A stretch of 7,880 nt of DNA, from NCBI GenBank assembly GCA_903834645.1, contig CAILKA010000125.1:1-7880 (forward strand). Reading direction: 5' to 3'. This DNA comes from an uncultured beta proteobacterium (GTDB lineage Bacteria > Pseudomonadota > Gammaproteobacteria > Burkholderiales > Burkholderiaceae_C). Position 1 is the stretch's first letter; each line of letters begins with the position of its first letter. Below the pieces are notes generated by a model. The model saw nothing but the letters and a program-made list of their open reading frames with translations, did no database searches and was not told the DNA's origin. This document shows, piece by piece, positions 6,709 through 7,880 of this stretch. The position numbers and the translations under genes are program-made.

Positions 6709-7691
6709 CACGGGCGCGATTGTCCGGCGGGCAGCCGCCTCCCGATGAAGACGACGGCCATGACGGCCAGCGCAAAGCCCACGGTCATCGGCTCGAGCCG
6801 CTCCCCCAGGATCGGCACGGCCGCCAGCAGCGCCAGGAACGGCTGCAGCAGCTGCACCTGGCTCACGCGCATCACCCCGCCCAGGGCCAGGCCGCGGTAC
6901 CAGGCGAAGAAGCCCAGCCACATCGAGAAGAGCGACACGTAGACGAAGCCACCCCAGGCCGCGGGGCTGGCCGCCTCGCCGGGCCACACGAGCAGCGTGG
7001 CCGGCACGGTCAGGGGCAGGCTGAGCACGAGCACCCAGCAGATCGTCTGCTCGCCCGGCATGCGGGCGGACACGCGCGCGCCGGCCACGTAGCCGATGGC
7101 CGCACTGGCGACCGCGCCCAGCAGCAAGAGATCGGCGGCCAGGAGGCCACCGCCGGCCTGGAGGGCGGCAAAGGCGATCACGAGGCCGCATCCCAGCACG
7201 GCGCAGGCCCAGAAGGCCGGCGAGGCACGCTGGCGCAGCACCAGGGCGGCGGCCACTGCGGTGGCCAGCGGCAGCACGCCGGTCACGACGGCGGCGTGCA
7301 TGGCGTCCACGTGCCGCAGCGCCAGGGCGAGGAAGAGCGGGAAGCCGACCACGGTGCCCAGCGCACACACCGCCAGGGGCAGCAGCTGCGCGCGGGCGGG
7401 CCAGGGCGCGCGCACCCAGGCCAGCCACGCGACGCTGAGGACGCCCGCCAGCGCTGCCCGGCCGGCGGTGACGAAGGCCGGGGGCAGCTGCGGCTGCGAG
7501 GCGTCGCCCACGGCCAGCCGCGTCATGGGCAGCGTGAGCGCAAACATCACCACGCCCGCCAGCCCGAGCAACAGGCCACGGCCCTCGTCACGCTGGGCAG
7601 ACGCCGACGACGTGGAGGAGGACGAGGATGAGCGGGAGGAAGGGTCCGAGGTCGCAGCCGGCGGCGGCGCGCCGGGAGGGCGAAAGGCCAT
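6708..7691 (-). CDS. DMT superfamily transporter, EamA family
   Basis: A 327-residue inner-membrane protein with about ten membrane segments (near 39-60, 70-92, 102-124, 131-153, 158-177, 184-205, 217-236, 244-264, 270-293, 299-317), made of two EamA repeats. PMTRLAV (55-61) in the first segment and FLALLAAVPILGERL (285-299) in the ninth are typical EamA features. Members usually export amino acids or other small metabolites; substrate here is unknown. Unusual is a 36-residue hydrophilic N-terminal tail with a Ser-rich run (residues 15-31, mostly Ser, with S21-S26 consecutive). The ATG at 7691 is the first possible in frame, because an in-frame TAG lies 12 nt upstream; a downstream non-ATG start that would remove the tail cannot be excluded. 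It is the first gene of the leftward cluster ending in alaX. Confidence 0.92.
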   Translation of the reverse strand: MAFRPPGAPPPAATSDPSSRSSSSSSTSSASAQRDEGRGLLLGLAGVVMFALTLPMTRLAVGDASQPQLPPAFVTAGRAALAGVLSVAWLAWVRAPWPARAQLLPLAVCALGTVVGFPLFLALALRHVDAMHAAVVTGVLPLATAVAAALVLRQRASPAFWACAVLGCGLVIAFAALQAGGGLLAADLLLLGAVASAAIGYVAGARVSARMPGEQTICWVLVLSLPLTVPATLLVWPGEAASPAAWGGFVYVSLFSMWLGFFAWYRGLALGGVMRVSQVQLLQPFLALLAAVPILGERLEPMTVGFALAVMAVVFIGRRLPAGQSRP

Positions 7692-7707
7692 GCGGTCAGT
7701 CTAGCCT

Positions 7708-7734
7708 GGGTGGCCAGGGTGGCCAGGGTGGCCA
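7708..7734. repeat. Three exact copies of a 9-bp tandem repeat upstream of the transporter gene
   Basis: GGGTGGCCA occurs at 7708-7716, 7717-7725 and 7726-7734 without mismatch. Each unit holds the palindrome TGGCCA. It lies 17-43 bp upstream of the transporter ATG, probably in its leader or promoter. The rest of the 133-bp divergent intergenic region (7692-7824) shows no clear promoter for the leftward cluster. Confidence 0.8.
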
Positions 7735-7809
7735 GCGTGTGCGCCTGCACCGCCAGCCGCAAAGGTAACGGTGGGCCGGTGGCCCCGCCCGGCGATGCTG
7801 GCGGATCCG

Positions 7810-7815
7810 CACAAT
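7810..7815 (+). promoter_or_regulatory. Candidate -10 box of the rightward gene
   Basis: CACAAT lies 9 nt before the ATG at 7825, implying a very short or absent leader, which would agree with the lack of a ribosome site. No good -35 is found about 17 bp upstream, so this is weak. Confidence 0.3.
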
Positions 7816-7824
7816 CAGCCCACG

Positions 7825-7880
7825 ATGCAGTTTGCCTCGACCCTGCCCCAGGATGCGTCCGAGCTCGACCGCCTGAGCGC
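7825..7880 (+). CDS. Start of an unidentified protein, cut by window edge
   Basis: From the ATG at 7825 the frame is open for 18 full codons (MQFASTLPQDASELDRLS) up to the edge. The stretch is divergent from the transporter gene, the region opposite is not coding, and codons are G/C-ending, so a real gene start is likely. The peptide is soluble-looking, with no signal peptide or membrane segment. I do not recognise the family. Confidence 0.55.
   Translation, partial: MQFASTLPQDASELDRLS

Noticed and set aside
6507..7631. A 374-codon plus-strand open frame rich in Gly, His, Gln and Arg
   Set aside because: It lies opposite the well-supported transporter and phzF-like genes and shows only the low-complexity composition expected of an antisense frame.

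Overview
This is a very G+C-rich stretch (strong G/C preference at third codon positions) from what is most likely a betaproteobacterium of the order Burkholderiales. The best taxonomic hint is the cytochrome c', whose mature N-terminus and heme region closely resemble those of the Achromobacter/Alcaligenes protein. GlpD, PhzF-family, EamA-family and AlaX proteins in this style are common in Comamonadaceae-like genomes. The assignment is inferred from composition and remembered protein families, not from a database search.

Layout. Eight genes are complete or nearly so, and one more is only begun. Positions 1-3711 (minus strand) hold a tight four-gene cluster, in transcription order: membrane cytochrome b561, GNAT acetyltransferase, SMP-30/gluconolactonase-like protein, and aerobic glycerol-3-phosphate dehydrogenase GlpD, which runs off the left edge. 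The first junction is 14 bp; the next two are 4-bp ATGA stop/start overlaps, so the genes are probably translationally coupled. Positions 3712-3866 are a divergent control region. Positions 3867-4334 (plus strand) encode a secreted cytochrome c'. A 38-bp convergent gap follows. Positions 4373-7691 (minus strand) hold a second cluster, in transcription order: EamA/DMT-type membrane transporter, PhzF-family isomerase-like protein, glyoxalase-like (VOC) protein, and AlaX-type alanyl-tRNA editing hydrolase; the last pair again overlaps by ATGA. At 7825 a divergent plus-strand gene starts and leaves the window after 18 codons.

How the genes may work together. Cytochrome b561 (quinol-linked, inner membrane) and cytochrome c' (periplasmic heme protein) are divergently transcribed and plausibly co-regulated; cytochrome c' proteins bind NO and are linked to NO tolerance or electron transfer. 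GlpD also feeds electrons from glycerol 3-phosphate into the quinone pool, so its position in the b561 cluster makes some metabolic sense, but the GNAT and SMP-30 partners have no assigned substrate. In the second cluster a possible amino-acid or metabolite exporter sits with an isomerase-like enzyme, a VOC protein and a tRNA proofreading enzyme, which may suggest handling of a small metabolite or non-cognate amino acid. That link is speculative.

I found no mobile element, CRISPR array, RNA gene or clear new system. The unusual points are the gene groupings, a few short tandem repeats at gene borders, a dyad in the divergent promoter region, and a Phe at the distal heme position of cytochrome c'.
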